Below, piece by piece: positions 11,901 to 25,900 of a stretch of DNA of 64,000 nucleotides (positions within the stretch are counted from its first letter, which is position 1; each line of letters opens with the position of its first letter). A program made the translations under genes and the position numbers. The notes below the pieces were generated by a model, which made no database searches, was not told the origin of the DNA, and saw only the letters and a list, made by a program, of their open reading frames with translations. This stretch comes from Brachypodius melanocephalos (Eukaryota; Chordata; Aves; Passeriformes; Pycnonotidae), in the NCBI GenBank assembly GCA_013398615.1, contig VZSR01001479.1:18066717-18130716 (forward strand), given 5' to 3'.

Positions 11901-14900
11901 GATGCAAAGGTAAGAGGGAGACCTGTCTTGTCAGAATAATTCAAAGCCTTACCTGTCTCCTATGAACATGGAAGCAGGATCCCTTTCACTGCTGAGGCTC
12001 TTCAGAGCAACATAGGGTGACATGCCTTCTCCCTGAAGGGGAAGTGAGTCTGAAATAGCAGTGTCATCACAATCCCCTTGTTTCTGAATGGGGAACTGAA
12101 GTATTGTTGATGATTTTTCTTCAGGTGTTTTATGATGCTGACTATTGCTGGAGTGAAGGTTATAAAAGATTTATATAGTTTAAGACAGTGCTCTGTTAGT
12201 TATGTAGTCTGACTCCTCACACAAAGTAGAACCAGCTTAGACAGCTGAAGCAGCAAATTATTTATGAAGAGTTTACATAATCTCCTTGATCTCTGTAGTG
12301 CTGAAATACTTGCACTGCCCACCCACCACCACCACCCCCCAGTGCAGTAATTGGTTTGAGGCCTTGCTCTCCTGAGCTTTAATGGCCTGGAAGCTTCACA
12401 GCTATACAGCAAGCTGTGCCAGGAGGGATGTGTTAACATCCCTGTTGGTATGGCCTGGCTGAAGGCTAGCACACAGTGGCATTCAGTGCCTGTGAGGTTT
12501 GAAGGGATGGGTTTGGTTAGCAGTAGCCTACATCAGCCTGGATTTGAACAAGCCTTTTCCATGAAGGTGGCAGAAGTCATCCCTAGCCTTGTATCTCCAG
12601 TTACCTGTTTGCTTGCCCCCAGGGATCTGTCATCTAACTGTGCCTTTGCTCTGCTGCAGCGGAAGGCTGGTGGCCCACAGGCAGGACAGCCAGGGAACAC
12701 AAACACCCATCTGGATGTGCACTCTCTGGCGTGGCTGCAGAGCAGCAACGTGCCTGCTACCGATGACTCTCCGAAGTACTCCTACACGCTAGGGCAGCAC
12801 GGGCAGTACGGTGAGTGCCTGCCCCATCTGCACAGCAAGCTCTACTGGAGTCCCTCACATGACTGCTTTTGCTGCCTAACCCCATGCAAGCACAACGTGT
12901 ACTCCGTGCTCCAAACCTGTCCACCTTGCTGCCACGTCCTTTCCCTACCTCTGTACCTCATCCCAAACCGGGTGCTTTTCTTAGAGCTGTTGGTACATCC
13001 CTAGGAAGGCTCTGTGCTGGTAGCAAGGCTGAGCTCTGGGTTGGCACCACTGGGTGCAGTGGTGAAACAGGTACTGTTGATTTCATCTAGAGATAAGTCT
13101 GTCTCCAACAATGAAGCTTCTAGGTGTGTGCGCTCAGGAGAAAGAAGGATAATTACACAAAGGTTTTAGGTAGTCGAGTGAAACCACCCAACCAACCGTG
13201 CTCTTGCTGTTTCGTGGCAGACCACTAGGTGCCAGCGCAGGCTTTTTGTCATGTAGGGTGACCGAGGTTGCTGATGCTCTATGGAGGGCATGAAGATAAG
13301 CCACAGGGAGCAAGAGGTGGTGTGCCTGTCACAGATAATTAGAGATGACTGTGTACAGCCAACTCCCTTTACCCGGTGTGCTGGTGGCAGCCCACACTAA
13401 GCAGAAAGTGTGGCAATTCAAGCTATACATACTACAGCAAAAGCACAACAGAGGAAAAAAGCCTAGCAGTGACATTGGCTGAAATCTCCAAGCTAGAACT
13501 GTACCACCTCCTCAGCTTCTGAATCATGGAATAATTTGGGTTGAAGGGGATCTCTGGATGTCCGATTTCTAGTTAAAAGTAACATCAGTTTCACGGTTAA
13601 ATCACATTGCTCAGAGCCTTGTTCATTTAGGTTTTCAGTACCTTCAGGGACAAAAAACTCACAGCCTATCTGTTCCCTGTTCTTTATCACTCTTAGTGTG
13701 TAAAGGTTTTTTTCTTTACGTACAGCCAGAATTTCCTGTAGTTTAGATGTAGTCTCCCAAACACTAAATAGGGATGGATTACCTATTTCTTTGACCTGCT
13801 GGCTATGTTTGTTCATACAACTCAGCAGGCAGGCAGCCCTCCTTGCTGCAAGGGCACCCTGCTGGCCTGTGTTCAGCTTGCTCCCGAGAATCCAAGATTT
13901 CCATCCATTCATTTCTGTAGACTGCTCAGATGCCTTCAAAAACCAGTCCAGTTCTTCAGTGTGTCAGCCAGTCCCTGCCAATTAAGTGGGATATGGGTAC
14001 ATCCCATTTTCTCAAGGATAGTCATTAATTCAGATGTTAAGTGATGTTGTCCCTTATATCAGCCACCAAGTAGCTCTACTAGTAGCTGGATAGCAGTTGA
14101 ACATTGAACTACTGAGCAATTCTCGCTGGGGCCCTCTGCCCAGCCAGTTACACATCCACCTTATGGTCCACTTGTCCATAGTGCCCAAGTCTGGGTTCAA
14201 GGAGCCTACAGAGAGCATGTTAGAAGCTTGCAGCATCCAGGAAGGTGACATTCTTGCTGTCCCCTATCCACAACATCTTCAGAAAAGTCAGTTAAATTTG
14301 CCAAGCTTGCAGTGTAGCAAGATGCGGATGTGTCTGTGCCACATTTTCTGCTACCAGGCTCAGGTGGAGCCAGATTGGGTGTCCCTGCCTGCTTAGCTGT
14401 TCTGTCATTAGGTAAGTGAGGGGTGACTTAGTTCCAGTCCTTTGTCCTTTCTACCAGTATCTGTTCTTCTCCTACCAAGGCCAAGTGCCAGCTTTCAGTA
14501 TAGCCCAGGTCCTGGCAGGGTTGGCATGGGGAAGTGATCCCTCTTTTCCTGTTGCAATCTGACAGGCTGTATGCACTAACTGCTGCTGTCTTCTTCCCCT
14601 GACAGAGTTCAGTCCATGCCAGGCCACTGTCCTGATGCTGTACAGAGATCAGTCTCTCCATAAGGAGGTTGGGGCAGGGCAACGCTGTGGTGTCATCTTG
14701 GACAGGACTAACTTCTATGCAGAGCAGGGAGGGCAAGACTCTGACCAAGGCTACATGATACGTTTAGGACAGCAGGTAAGGCCCTTTGCTGCCTAACCCA
14801 AGGCTGCCATGGGTTCTGAGGCCAGGCAGAATTCCCCAAGTGATGGGTTGTTCTACTGTGTTAATTTGCAAGCTGCTGACTTTTGACAGTTCCCTTGGCT

Positions 14901-17900
14901 TAGCATCAGAGTTGGTGGGGTAAGGCAGAATCAGCAGTAACTTCACAAGAGCATTCTTGCTGCTCTGGTTGTCTCTTACAGCCCTTTGCAATTTCATCTT
15001 GCTGAGGAAGACAAAAGTCTTCTCAGGTCTTCCTTCAACGTGCTGTGTTCTTGCCAGCTGGAGTTGTAATGGAGAGAAGGCAGTCATTGATCAGACAATT
15101 TGGGAACTGAGTAACTTCTCTTTGGTCAGTGCTGGGCAGCTGCAAGTGCTGCCCAACCTGAAAACCCAATGCAAAAACTATCATTCCTCCCAAGAGCATC
15201 AGGGAGGACTTCCACTTCTGCAGCATATTCCTTCAGCCTTGCCAAAGGGAGAGCTTTGACCCTGTTCTGGGATGTTACACAGGGTGCAGGCTTTTCTCCT
15301 TTCCCCATTTCCAGCTCTTGATAATCACCCCTGGTGATTTTAGCCTTTCAGAGTGTTACAGTGCCTTGCTCAGCACTTCCTCCCAAGCTAAAGTGGTGGT
15401 CCAGTTTCGTTGCCATCCCAGTGAGGCAGAAATGGTACCTTGGATGCCAGAAGCAGGTGCCTTGGGAGATGCTGTTCCTTTTCTCATGGATGAGCATACT
15501 TGTTAAGAAAATTTGTCAGCATGGATGGTGTTCCTTCCACTGCAAGCTGGCAGCCTCAGCATGCTGTGTAACGAGTGGCTGGGTATCAGCGGGGTCTGAG
15601 ACACTTTGGCTATGTTTGCAGTAGGGTTCTCTCTGCTCTTCCCATCCCATCCCTGTCTTTTAGGGATTGGGGGGAATTGTGTTTCCCAATCGGCTCAAGC
15701 AGGTACACCGCACAGGTGTTTGGATCTTCCCTGTGTCCTAACTCATTTTTCTGTCTCTTTGTTCAGGACGTACTCTTCCCTGTGGAGGCAGTTCATCTCT
15801 GTGGTGGCTATGTGATCCATGAGGTCACTGCTGTGGAAACCCTGCGTGCTGGCGACCAAGTGCAGCTCTTTGTGGATGAGGTGATAACTGAGTGCTCTTA
15901 ACCTTTTCCTTGGGATGTCCTCAGTAACCCGGGCACAGCAGATCTTTGTTCCTTGTATTCTTAAGACTGTTCATCATAGTGTGCAGTGGGAAGAAGATAT
16001 CACAACTGACTGTGTAATCTTTGTGAGTCATTGGTCTGTCCAAAAGTATCCAGCCTACCTTTTAGTGTTTTACAAAGATGATCCCATGGAGAGAGGAGTT
16101 AGATCTGCCCTGTCACATAACTCATCAGACATCTGTACTTACATGTTGTTCTTACTCCATCTTCCCCTCTTACCTCACATGCTGCCTTTTCCTTATCTCT
16201 TCCTGCCATCCCCTGCTCCCCTGAGCTGTGAGAGCCAGCGCTCCCTGCTAACTTGGTGTGTGCTTTCAGGCGCAGCGCCTGGCCTGCATGACCAACCACA
16301 CTGCCACCCACCTGCTGAACTTTGCACTCCGATGTGTCCTGGGTGACAGCACCGAGCAGCGTGGCTCCCACGTGACAGCAGAGCAGCTGCGCTTCGACTT
16401 CGATACCAAGGTGACTCTGAAATCCACTTTCCTCGTTCTCAGCAGTGCCAACATTGCAGTACAGCTCTTCTCTCCAAGGATTTTTCCCCTCTCCCCATAA
16501 TCACTCCTTTAGAGACAAGTCACATTTTATCTGAGTAGCGAAGCTTGGTCCTCTGGATATGACTGTGTCCATTTGGCATTGACCCCACCTCGAGCAGGGC
16601 TTGCAAGGACTTAGCAAGAGAAAGGACTTAGCAAGGCCAGTGGTCATGGGACTGACAAAATAGTGTAAAGGAGTCTTTGAGAGATGATACTTGGCTGTGG
16701 CACGTATTTGATACCTATACTGGACATTCAGGTGAGAGTATTTGTGAAGATTTGGGTTAGGCTGAGTGCTGGCCCTGGTAAGCTGTCACTCATTCCAGTA
16801 TCTCTTTTGAAGACTAGCCAATGCTCTTGCATCAAAAATCCTTATCTCTCATGGGAGAAGAAGGTGGGAGGGCCATGATGTTCACAGTTCCCTTTTACAA
16901 GCAAGGAAGATGAGATGCAGGGAAGAGTGGTGTGCCCAAGCTGAGTCATCTGGTGGCTGTGCCCCAGTTCTCCCTCCTTCATTCTGTACCTCTCAGGAGG
17001 CTTCTCCTAAATGTGGCCGATTTGCTTCCTCAGGGCCATGTGACCGTGGAGCAGCTGCAGCAAGTGGAGCAAGTGGTCCAGGATCTGATCCATAAAAATG
17101 AGGTGGTGCATATGGCTGAAGTCCCCCTCGCACTGGCAAGAAGAGTTCAGGGACTCCGCACAGTGGATGAGGTATGACAGGATGGCAGCACACATCTGCA
17201 CGAGCCTTCTCCTTCAGCAGGAATGATATGGGAAAAGAAATGTTGACACAACATGTTTCTGCAAGGGAATTGTCTCCCAAAACTCAGAAGGGAAAACAGG
17301 ACAGAGATGAGATCTCAGGACACTTGTAAAACATGGAGACTGGTGATGCACAGGCTCCCTGTTTATGCCTGTGGACTGAGAGCCACACCAATTGTTTCTT
17401 CCTCCCCACTGGTGGCTGGTTGTGGGGCAGTAGTGCCACCCCTGACTCAGGGGCTGCTCTAGGAGAAAAATGAGGCAGGCACCTGAAGCCATGTAGTTAG
17501 TCTGTAAGTGCCTCTGAACAACCATGTTGTTCACTGCTGATCCCTGTCTCCTCTGTCAGGGGTATCCAGATCCAGTGAGGATAGTGTCCCTGGGGGTCCC
17601 TGTGGAGAATGTGCTGGCCTGTGACTCCAAGGCTGCAATGCAGACCTCTGTGGAGCTCTGCTGTGGGACGTAAGTGACTTTTACTTGCAGCCAAAAGGCA
17701 TGTTTATGGGCACTGGTGGCTGAGGTAGAAACATCACTACAAGCTCACCTCCCTGTCCTTATGAAACTGATTTTCCTCACAGAAACAATATTGTGAGGAC
17801 AGGATGGGCTACTTACAAAGCTTTGGAAGTTCCAGGGTGAGCAAACTTTAATGAAATGCACAGCATTTTCCTTTCTTCATAGTCTGAAACCAACCTGGAA

Positions 17901-20900
17901 GCCAGAGAGCAGCAGCAGAGTATGGGAAAGGTGTGTGTGACCTGTCACACCAGGGTGGTGCTTTGCCTTTGGGGTTGCAGAAGGGCTGGGGACCTGGCTG
18001 GAGACTCCAATTTAGCTTTAAGAACTTGAGACTGCTCTGATTATTTTAATTAATTATCTTCACCCTCTTCTGCTTTTAGCAGTAATGAGAGCAGAAGAAA
18101 AGTTAATCGATCTTAGGACAGTGCTGACACTGGGAAAAAAAAAAAGGAACAAACTGGCCTTAGAGCTGATAGATCTGAAAATGAGCAATTTTGTAGCCAT
18201 GAGATCATCTTGTGGGAGTAGAGGGACAAGAAGCTGCATAGGAGAAGAGATGATCAGTTCGTATGAAGATGTCTGCAATGATTACTAGTGGTAACAGAAA
18301 CTCAGACACTGTAGTTTTCATATGCAGTGTTGAATAAACAAGAAGGAAAAGGGGGGGTTGTCAGTGTCCTGAGACTGCACAACTCTCCTTTGTCTGGAGT
18401 CTACTGGCCAGGCAGTGAGCTGGCCTGACAAGAGAGTGGAACAGCAGCTGAGTAGAAGAGAAAAATGCCAATTCATCTCACTGCTGAAGGAGAGGAAAGA
18501 AGGACAGAACTTGGCTGCACGGTTTGACTGGAGCCTGCTGGGCAGATAGCACAGAGTAACCTCAACTCTGCTGGCTTTTGCCTGCCAGGGTACTATCAGG
18601 CTTTTAGCGATGGGAATAGATTCAAAGTATTGGGATTAGGATTAGGAAAGGGCTGCTGGACTTCAGAGTTTTCAAAAAAGAAAGCAGGGTTCCTGATTTC
18701 TGTTTGCAAAGAGCAAACTGCTTTCTTTCTTGTTCTCTGCTGGCATTTTAGGCATCTTCTCCAAACAGGATCTGTGGAAGATCTGGCCATCATCAGCGAG
18801 CGTCAGCTGGTCAAAGGGATTAGCCGTGTCATTGCAGTGACAGGGGGACGAGCCAAAGAGGTAAGAAAGAGGAAACTTGAGATTTCTGCCATGTCAAGGC
18901 TGTGCCAGAAGGACCAAACTTTGTAGGTTCCTCATAGACAATTAGTTCCCCACTGCTTTGGTTGCAGCCTCCCTGCTGTGCCTCATCTGGCGTCCTGCTT
19001 CAGCCTTGGACTCAGCTCTGCTACTGCATCTCACTGTTCACTTCCTTTCCCTCCCATCCTGGTTCTCTGTCTCCTTGACCTTCATTTCTCCCTTCAGACC
19101 CCCTTTTCCAAGATAAAAAACTTGCACAAAATATCACGAAGCCTCTGGTCCATAAATTTCAATCCCCCAGCGGGTATTTTAAGGTGTAATTCATTGTGCA
19201 TTGATTTTGCCTCCTGCCTATCACAGCTGGATTTGCACTTTATGATTACAGGGTTTTGGCCTCATTCTTACAGCCCTTCTGCTTCCTTACTTTAGTCTTT
19301 TTCCTGCCAAACTGTGATTCTGCTCTGGCTGGTTCTGTATATAAAGTAAGAAACCTACTATTGTGTTCATGAGATCACTCTGTCCTTTGAGTATTTGGAA
19401 GTGTCAGGTGCCACATAAGTGTTCCCTCTTCCTTTAAGGCTGCTGTCAGAGGAGAGTGACTCATAGTCACTGGAATTGGAAAGACTAAAGGCAAAGCCAA
19501 CCCCTGCAAATCTGTTACTTTTTGGCTGGCCGTCCCCTGTGCATTTGTGTCCCAGAAAGGCTTTTCTTCATGCAGAAGAACAAAGAGCTGCAGGGCACAT
19601 CTGCATGCCTTGCTGGAAGTGCTGACCTGGAGAGCCCCCGAGAGGAGCTCTGTGCAAGTGTTAATGACACAAGGGAGACTGCAGGCATGAGAAAATGACT
19701 TGAAACAAGGGTTGGGTATCCCAGCTAGGCAGAGCAGTCCTCTGCTGTCCTGCACTAAAGTCTTGCAGGACCGTCCTGGGCACAGAGATCTGGCAGGGAG
19801 GAAATGCTCCAAACCATAAGGAGTGGCACAAATGAAAAAAGCTTGTAATAGCTTTTTAAAAAATTATTAATAGTAGCATTGTTGGTGAAAACAATAAGAA
19901 ATATATCAGGATAGGTAAACTCAGGAAATACGAATGGCTGATGAGGTTTCTTTTAGCGTGTTTCTCTTGTTTCTTCAGTCAGCAGTTTCAAGATTGCATT
20001 TGCTAATGGAAGATTTCTAAGATGCTCCACAGAGCTCCCCAGTTTTTCCTCAATGAAATCCTCATGATTTTGGTGCAAGTTTTTGAGGAAACATGAATTT
20101 TGACCATAAATACCACATAAAGCTCAACAGCTTGGTCTGCCTGAGTGCGACCATCTAGTGTTGGTTGCAAATCTAGAGAGGAATATGGTATTTCAGAGTC
20201 TTGCAGGAGCAGTCGTTCCTAAACCATCTGTAGGTGTCTTCTTACTGTATTCTGAGCAGCACTTCTGTGTTCATGACCCTGCTGTCTCCCTGTTTTTCCC
20301 ATCCCTATGTACTGTTTCTGTTGCTGCATTTGAAACATGCATCCCTTCCATCTCTGCAGGCCCGGGAAGTAGGCCAGTGCTTGGCTATGGAAGTGGACTC
20401 TGTGTCCCTACGAATGAAGCAGAGGATCACCTCTATTCCTGAGATGCAGAACCTCTCCAAAGAAGTGGGCCAGTTGACCAAAGTAAGGATTACACTCCAG
20501 CACGGGCACATGAGACACATGACTTTTTCCCTATCAGATTCACATCTTACCATGGTCAATAGCAAAGGGCAAATTGCTACCTGCTGTTGCCTCTTTGGCA
20601 ACAGGATTTTTGCCAGTGTCCAGGTGGGTGTGCTGCAGATGGCCAGCTGCAAAGAGAAAGCTGCTCAGCACAGTGACTGGCTGCTCTGATCATGTGGGTT
20701 AAAGCAGGGTCTGGGAAGCGCCCGTGCTCCAGCCTGACCTCTCAGAAAATTAGCACTTTATGTCTAGGGGTACACTTCAATGTTCTTACAGAACTGGTTG
20801 TCTTGCAGGTGGTGTCCAGCACTGCAATGCCCCAGTGGCAAAGAAAAGAGCTACAGACCATCCTGAAAGCACTACAGCGAACAGCCAACACAGCTGTCAA

Positions 20901-22657
20901 GAAGCTGGAGTTGCAGCAGGTACTGAGGCAGCAGCACACTGACTTGCAGCCAGCTGATGGCACCCACCAGTGGGCCTGGTGTCTCTGTCACACTGCACAG
21001 CCACTCAGTCACTAGGGTCTCAGAAGGCAGAAGAAAACCTGTACAGTCACACACAGTGCAACACAAGCCCTGTGTTGTGTTGATTTCACTGGCCATTGTT
21101 TATGGGGCCATTGTTTAAAATGCAGAGAATGACTGCCTGGGCTCTTAGGACCTGCAGAATTTCCATGTCTCCGTGCCTGTGAGAACAGAGAGCCCCATAC
21201 CAGCACTTTTGGCCAACACCAATAGGCATTGGGCATCACCTCCTTGTTTATGCATGGAGAAGATGAGATGGTCTTCACAGGGGCTTAACAAAGTTATACA
21301 GTCAGACAGTGTTAGGAGAAATTCTTTCTTCAGCTACATGGATATTTCTGTGCTTCCTACATGTGTTTGTGTTCTGCCAGTTTACATTAAAAGCAGATTA
21401 GAAATACTTATTGGTAACTTGGAAATCTCAGGAAGAGCTATCCATTTCTTAAAGTGGGAGCATCCTGCCACAGAAGCCTTCCTGAGACATTAGCACTGTA
21501 TAGGTCCAGGAGAGAGGCTGGGGACTGAATGAATCACTCTCTATTCCACTTTTGACAGGGTTTCATCTCTGCTTGCATCTGGGGAAGGAGGGCTGTTCAG
21601 GTCTCCACGTGGAGATTTCAGTTTGCTAGTCTTACTTTGACTTCTGCTATCAGACATCTCCCATCTATCCCACAGAGCAGCGCTTGCATTCCCTTTGTGT
21701 ATATATTTACAAGGATATATCCCCATCCAGCCCCCCCTGTGCCACCAGTAGCTCTTCAGACTGCTGTGTTTTTCTCCCTCCAGGCTGAGAAGGAGGCACA
21801 AATCTTGCTAGCAAAATACTGCAACCAGCCTGTCATCATTGATACTGTCCCAGCTGATTCCCTCTCCGTGAGTAATCCACATTTTTTGTTGCCCAGCAGT
21901 ACCTCAGGTGCTGCAAACAGCAAGAGGGAGTTGCTGGGCACATTTTCTGCTGGATGCTGGTCTCCTCTGCTGTTGCCTGACCTCTCTTCTCCCTGCCTCT
22001 CCTAGATCCTGATGAAAGTAGTGAACCAGCTGTGTGACAAGTCTCCTGGCACATCAGTCTTGCTGCTCAGCCCTCAGGCTTCGGGTGAGGTGCTCTGTGC
22101 CTGTCAGGTATCCAAGGTAAGCAGAACCCCATAGAGACAAGGGGAACCTGCCTGCTAAGGGGGGCTGGACCCAGTGCTCAGCAGGTCCTACTTGAGGCTT
22201 TTCCTGGGGTTTTGCCCATTTTTGGTGGTTAATCACACAGGGGCAGGATCTGAGATGACTGTACTGGGACCAGATGTGCTTTCAGTCTCTGCTGGGCCCA
22301 AATATCCCTGGATCCTCCAGGCTGTGTTTGCCCAGGGGCAAGACACAGCGTTAATATGTAAGCTCAGCCTTTGTGGTCCTCATGGTCATGACTCAGGCTG
22401 GGTGAGGAGGGAATGCTGTTACCTTTCTTTATTCTTAGACTGCAGGCTGCCCCACAGTACAGATGAGTCTCTTGCCTGTGTCTCTTCCCCAGAACTGCCT
22501 GCCTGCGTTCTCTGCTGCTGACTGGGCCGTGGCTGTCTGTACACAGATGGAAGGGAAGGCAGGAGGCTCTCCCATCGTAGCTAAGGGCAGTGGAAATGCC
22601 AGAGGCATGCAGGGAGCCCTGACTACTGCACTGGAGTTCGCTCAGAGCAAACTGTGA
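5916..22657 (+). CDS. AARS2: AARS2, mitochondrial alanyl-tRNA synthetase (22 coding exons)
   Basis: AARS2 is the nuclear-encoded mitochondrial enzyme that charges tRNA-Ala and hydrolyses mischarged Ser- or Gly-tRNA-Ala. Exons: 5916-6140, 6505-6693, 7370-7515, 8261-8455, 8962-9106, 9551-9696, 9997-10105, 10436-10474, 11135-11246, 11782-11909, 12660-12810, 14606-14775, 15767-15880, 16270-16410, 17034-17171, 17560-17669, 18752-18860, 20360-20482, 20809-20919, 21784-21867, 22006-22116, 22493-22657. All are GT-AG with matching phases. They total 2,961 nt, or 986 residues, close to the human length of about 985 and with the same exon number. Residues 1-30 are Arg-rich and free of acidic residues, as expected of a mitochondrial targeting peptide. 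Class II motif 2 (EMLGNWSFGDYFK) is at about 126-138 and motif 3 (DTGMGLERL) at 267-275. The tRNA-recognition helix LRRILRRAVR is at about 351-360. The editing site has both zinc ligands, HTATH (633-637) and CCGTH (750-754). The C-Ala domain follows. Exon 8 is only 39 nt. The ATG has a strong Kozak context (A at -3, G at +4). The enzyme looks intact and editing-competent. Confidence 0.97.
6370..6437 (+). mobile_element. CR1 3'-end fragment in AARS2 intron 1
   Basis: The sequence GGACCAGATGACCCCCTATG, then GTCCCTTCCAACCTGACCC, then ATTCTGTG matches the very 3' end of avian CR1 elements. It ends 67 bp upstream of AARS2 exon 2, close to where the branch point should lie. Confidence 0.8.
7061..7081. 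repeat. Poly(T) tract
   Basis: An uninterrupted run of 21 T in AARS2 intron 2. It looks like a simple homopolymer; no flanking retroposed gene is visible. Confidence 0.9.
10714..10736. repeat. Perfect 10-bp inverted repeat in AARS2 intron 8
   Basis: AAAAAAGCTA and TAGCTTTTTT face each other across a CCG loop, giving a perfect 10-bp stem. No function is assigned. It is too short to call a microRNA precursor. Confidence 0.8.
13520..13990 (-). mobile_element. CR1 retrotransposon fragment (reverse orientation) in AARS2 intron 11
   Basis: Read on the plus strand this is a reversed, fairly diverged CR1. It has GAATCATGGAATAATTTGGG, TTGCTCAGAGCC, TACCTTCAGGGACAAAAAAC, CTATCTGTTCCCTG, and later GGCAGCCCTCCTTGCTGCAA with GGGCACCCTGCTGGCC. 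These are the well-known blocks of the CR1 3' half in antisense. The right boundary is uncertain and the element may extend to about 14,060. It accounts for much of the size of intron 11 (12,811-14,605). Confidence 0.75.
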
Positions 22658-22981
22658 TGCTTTAGTGCCAGGACAGCTGGATGCACCCAGCTGGACACTT
22701 GATACCAAGCATATACTCTGCCCATCTGAAAGGATGAGCAGCTGAACACTGCTGCAACCACTGCCTTGGAGCCCTTGACTTCTGACCATCCAGGATCAGC
22801 AGAGACCCCGCTGACAGAATGATGCTGCCTGTTTGCAGCACGAGCATATGGGGATGGAGCCTTGGAAAGCAATAGTTGCAACAGCAGATCCTGCTTCTCA
22901 TGGAATACTGCAAATCTTGCCAGAAGACCAGCACAGAGATTTTGTGAGAACATGGGAAGTTGGCACTGTTACCTTAAAGCC

Positions 22982-22987
22982 ATTAAA
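22982..22987 (+). terminator. AARS2: Candidate AARS2 polyadenylation signal (ATTAAA)
   Basis: This is the first ATTAAA/AATAAA hexamer after the AARS2 stop codon, about 325 bp downstream. It is followed by U-rich and GU-rich sequence (a run of T near 23,035 and GGGTTTGTTGTG near 23,056), as expected of a cleavage region. It implies a 3' UTR of about 0.35 kb. Confidence 0.55.
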
Positions 22988-25900
22988 GGGCAGAGAGAGT
23001 ATGCAATCACCAGATGTTTCTTGTTAGCTGCACCTTTTTTTTCTGCTCTGGCAGAGGGGTTTGTTGTGCCCCTGCAGCTCTAGAAGTCAGCATGTACTCC
23101 TGTCTAAGCAGTTCCTTCCTACTGCAGAACTCAGGACACCCCTCTGATTGAAAATGCTACTCTAATTTAGAAATTAGAGAAATCCCACCTTGCTGGGATC
23201 CCACCTCTGTGGGCTCAGGCTTGTTAAGCCATGCAATGAGTAGCGCTGAAGCCAGTCCTCAGCACTGAGGAAACAAAATTGTCCCCCTCTGCAGCTCTTT
23301 GCTTGGGATGAATGTTCTTATCTCTGTTTCTTCCTGCCACTCCCTTGCAATTCCTTCCTTCTGCCTTCTTAGGGGCTCATACCTGAAAACCAACACTGAC
23401 AAAATGAGTTGTGAGAATGGAAGCTGTTGCTGTGTTGCAGCATGGAAGTCCTTGCAGCAGGACTGTGCCCTGCTTTGTCTTGAGGTGAGCAGGTCTCATA
23501 AACTGGTTGTTTTTCACAAGCAGTGCTGGACCTAGCAAATCCAATTCATAAAGACATTTCAGACTTCAGTGTTAAGAGTGCTGCTGAGAGCTCCTGGCCA
23601 AAGCATCATTATTTTAGATACAGTATCGACCTAAATAGAGATCATAAATGGTAGCTGAGGCAAAAGTGCAACAGGATACTGATACAAGCAGGTTTTCACC
23701 CTGTGAGCACCAAGAGCAACCTGGCACAGATGAATTTCACCAGCAGGTAGGGTTGCCTGTCACTGTGAAGGGAGATGGAGGACCAGTAGCTGCCTGCTTT
23801 TGGGGAGAGAGGGAGGAGGGGTAGAAGCACAGCGGTGCTGATGGATGGGTAGCAGGAAATGGCTGTCACGTAGATATGGATTAGTGAAGAGGATGTAGTG
23901 GGGAATGACTGTGACTGAATGAGAGGGTTCTCACTTAAATGTCTGCCTGAGGGAGGGGGAATAACTACTGTGAGCAGAGCCTCATCTCCCTTCTCTTCAG
24001 TGAACAGCTTAACTTAGGAGAAAAAGGGATGTGGATTTGGGGGGCATCATTAGCAGACAAGGGATTTTCTTCCATATCCCAGTGGTTGTCCAGCCCAAAA
24101 TCTCACATGTGGTCCCTATGGTTTAATGTGGCTCCTGCTCATCTTTGTGAAGTGCCAGCAGCTGGTTTTGCATTGGAAAGTGCCACATATAAATGTGAGG
24201 ACTCAGAGGCAGAAGGAATGGGGAGCCTTTAGAAGCAGTGGCTCCCAACTATCCTCCCCTTCTCCCCCAAAGCGCTGACAGCTACAGCAGGAGTGCAGAC
24301 CTTGAGCCTTTGGTTCAGTAAATGCTGCTTTCAGCCAGGAAGCTTAAAGCAGGGCTTATTGCAAAGGAATCTGTGAGCCAAGGTCTCGGGCATCTGCCCC
24401 TGCTGCCAAGAGTTCAGCCATCAGAAGGGTGCATAGGCCCCTTTCTTTCATCACTGCCAGTAGGGCAGGATGGTGCTCATCCCAGACCCTGCCTGCATTC
24501 CACTGTAGCACAGCAGCTTGGTGCCTTCTCAAAATTCTTTCCATTTCTGGATGCAGAGATGCTACTGGTGCTCCTAACATCCCTGCATCTGTGCACTGGG
24601 GAGAGCTGGAACACCTAGCCCAGTGCTTCAGGGCCCTTGTGACAAGGCTGGTAGGGTGCTGGAGAGGGCATGTGGAGTCCCGGAGGATGGTTCATGCCAT
24701 CAGCTGAAAGCGTGAGTGCCCAGTGTAGCACAATTCCTGTGTTTCACTTGGGCCTCAGCAGCCCCAGGTGGGGATGGGAAGGGGTGCTCTCTGTTACTGG
24801 GAAAGCTCTTTCCCAGAGTGCTGTTGTGTTGCTTTATTAATAGCTGCTACAGATGATGTCTCCTCTCGGTGTTGGAGAGTAGGTGTGAGGAGGAGGAAAG
24901 GAATGCTGGCTTGAGCTGCTCCTGCAGGATGCTCCAAAAGCAGAGCCAGAGCTTGCCGGCAGCAGCCTTATGGAATTAGCCTACTTTGGTTTGATTATTA
25001 GCTTAAAAGCCACTGACCTCATAGACTTTTGCCTAACCCTTTAAAGGGCAGAGGTGTGGGTGCTGCCCTTGCAGGTGATGCCTTTACTGAGCTCCTGACA
25101 CCACTCCCATGGAAGGCAAAGGGCTGCTGCTACAGGCACCACAGAGCAGTGGCTCTTGGAGCTGGTGGAAGGAGATCCATCTCCACTGTGGGAGCTGTTG
25201 GGCTCTCAGCCCTGTGTGGTGAGTGAGCAGGAAACACCTGATGCCTTGGCACTTCAGGTATGTTCATCTCCTCCTGTGTTCCATGGGAAAATGGCTCTCT
25301 GTTCCCAGGGTATTTGCAGCAGCCCCAGCAGCTGCCACACCAGGGCTGCTGCATCTCCTGCACCACCTTCCTATCAACCTTAAGAACCACCTGGTCTGTT
25401 AGCAGGGCTGCAGCTGCTGCAGTGGTGCTCTTCTGCCTCATCTGGGGCTGTCTTGGGAACCCCATTTTCTTCCTCCTGCTTTGCTGCTCTTGGCTTTTAT
25501 AGGCATGAAATTCAGTATTTCCCATATCCTTTCTGAGCTTGCGAGAGTCAATGCTGTCACAGCATAACCAAATCCTGATCTTGTAAGTGCAGTAGCACTG
25601 AAAGTGTTCTGGAATTGAAGGAGAAAATGGATCTTTTCCTACCAAAGAGTGATTCTGTGGAGTCATCCGTGGTGCCCATATCACCTCAGGCTGGTAAGGT
25701 GGGTCAGTGCAGTAGAAATGCTGGAGTTTGTGCTGCAGCCATGCCAGGCTGCTGATTCTAGGAGAGGGCATTTCCTTTTGTTCTCCTGGTGAAGTCCTAG
25801 TGTGCACACTTACATTCTGTCCTCCTCTTTCCCTGCTGCAGGAGGACAAGACACTCACATCCTGTGCTGCAGCTGCAGTAGCTGCCACATTTGTGCCTGG

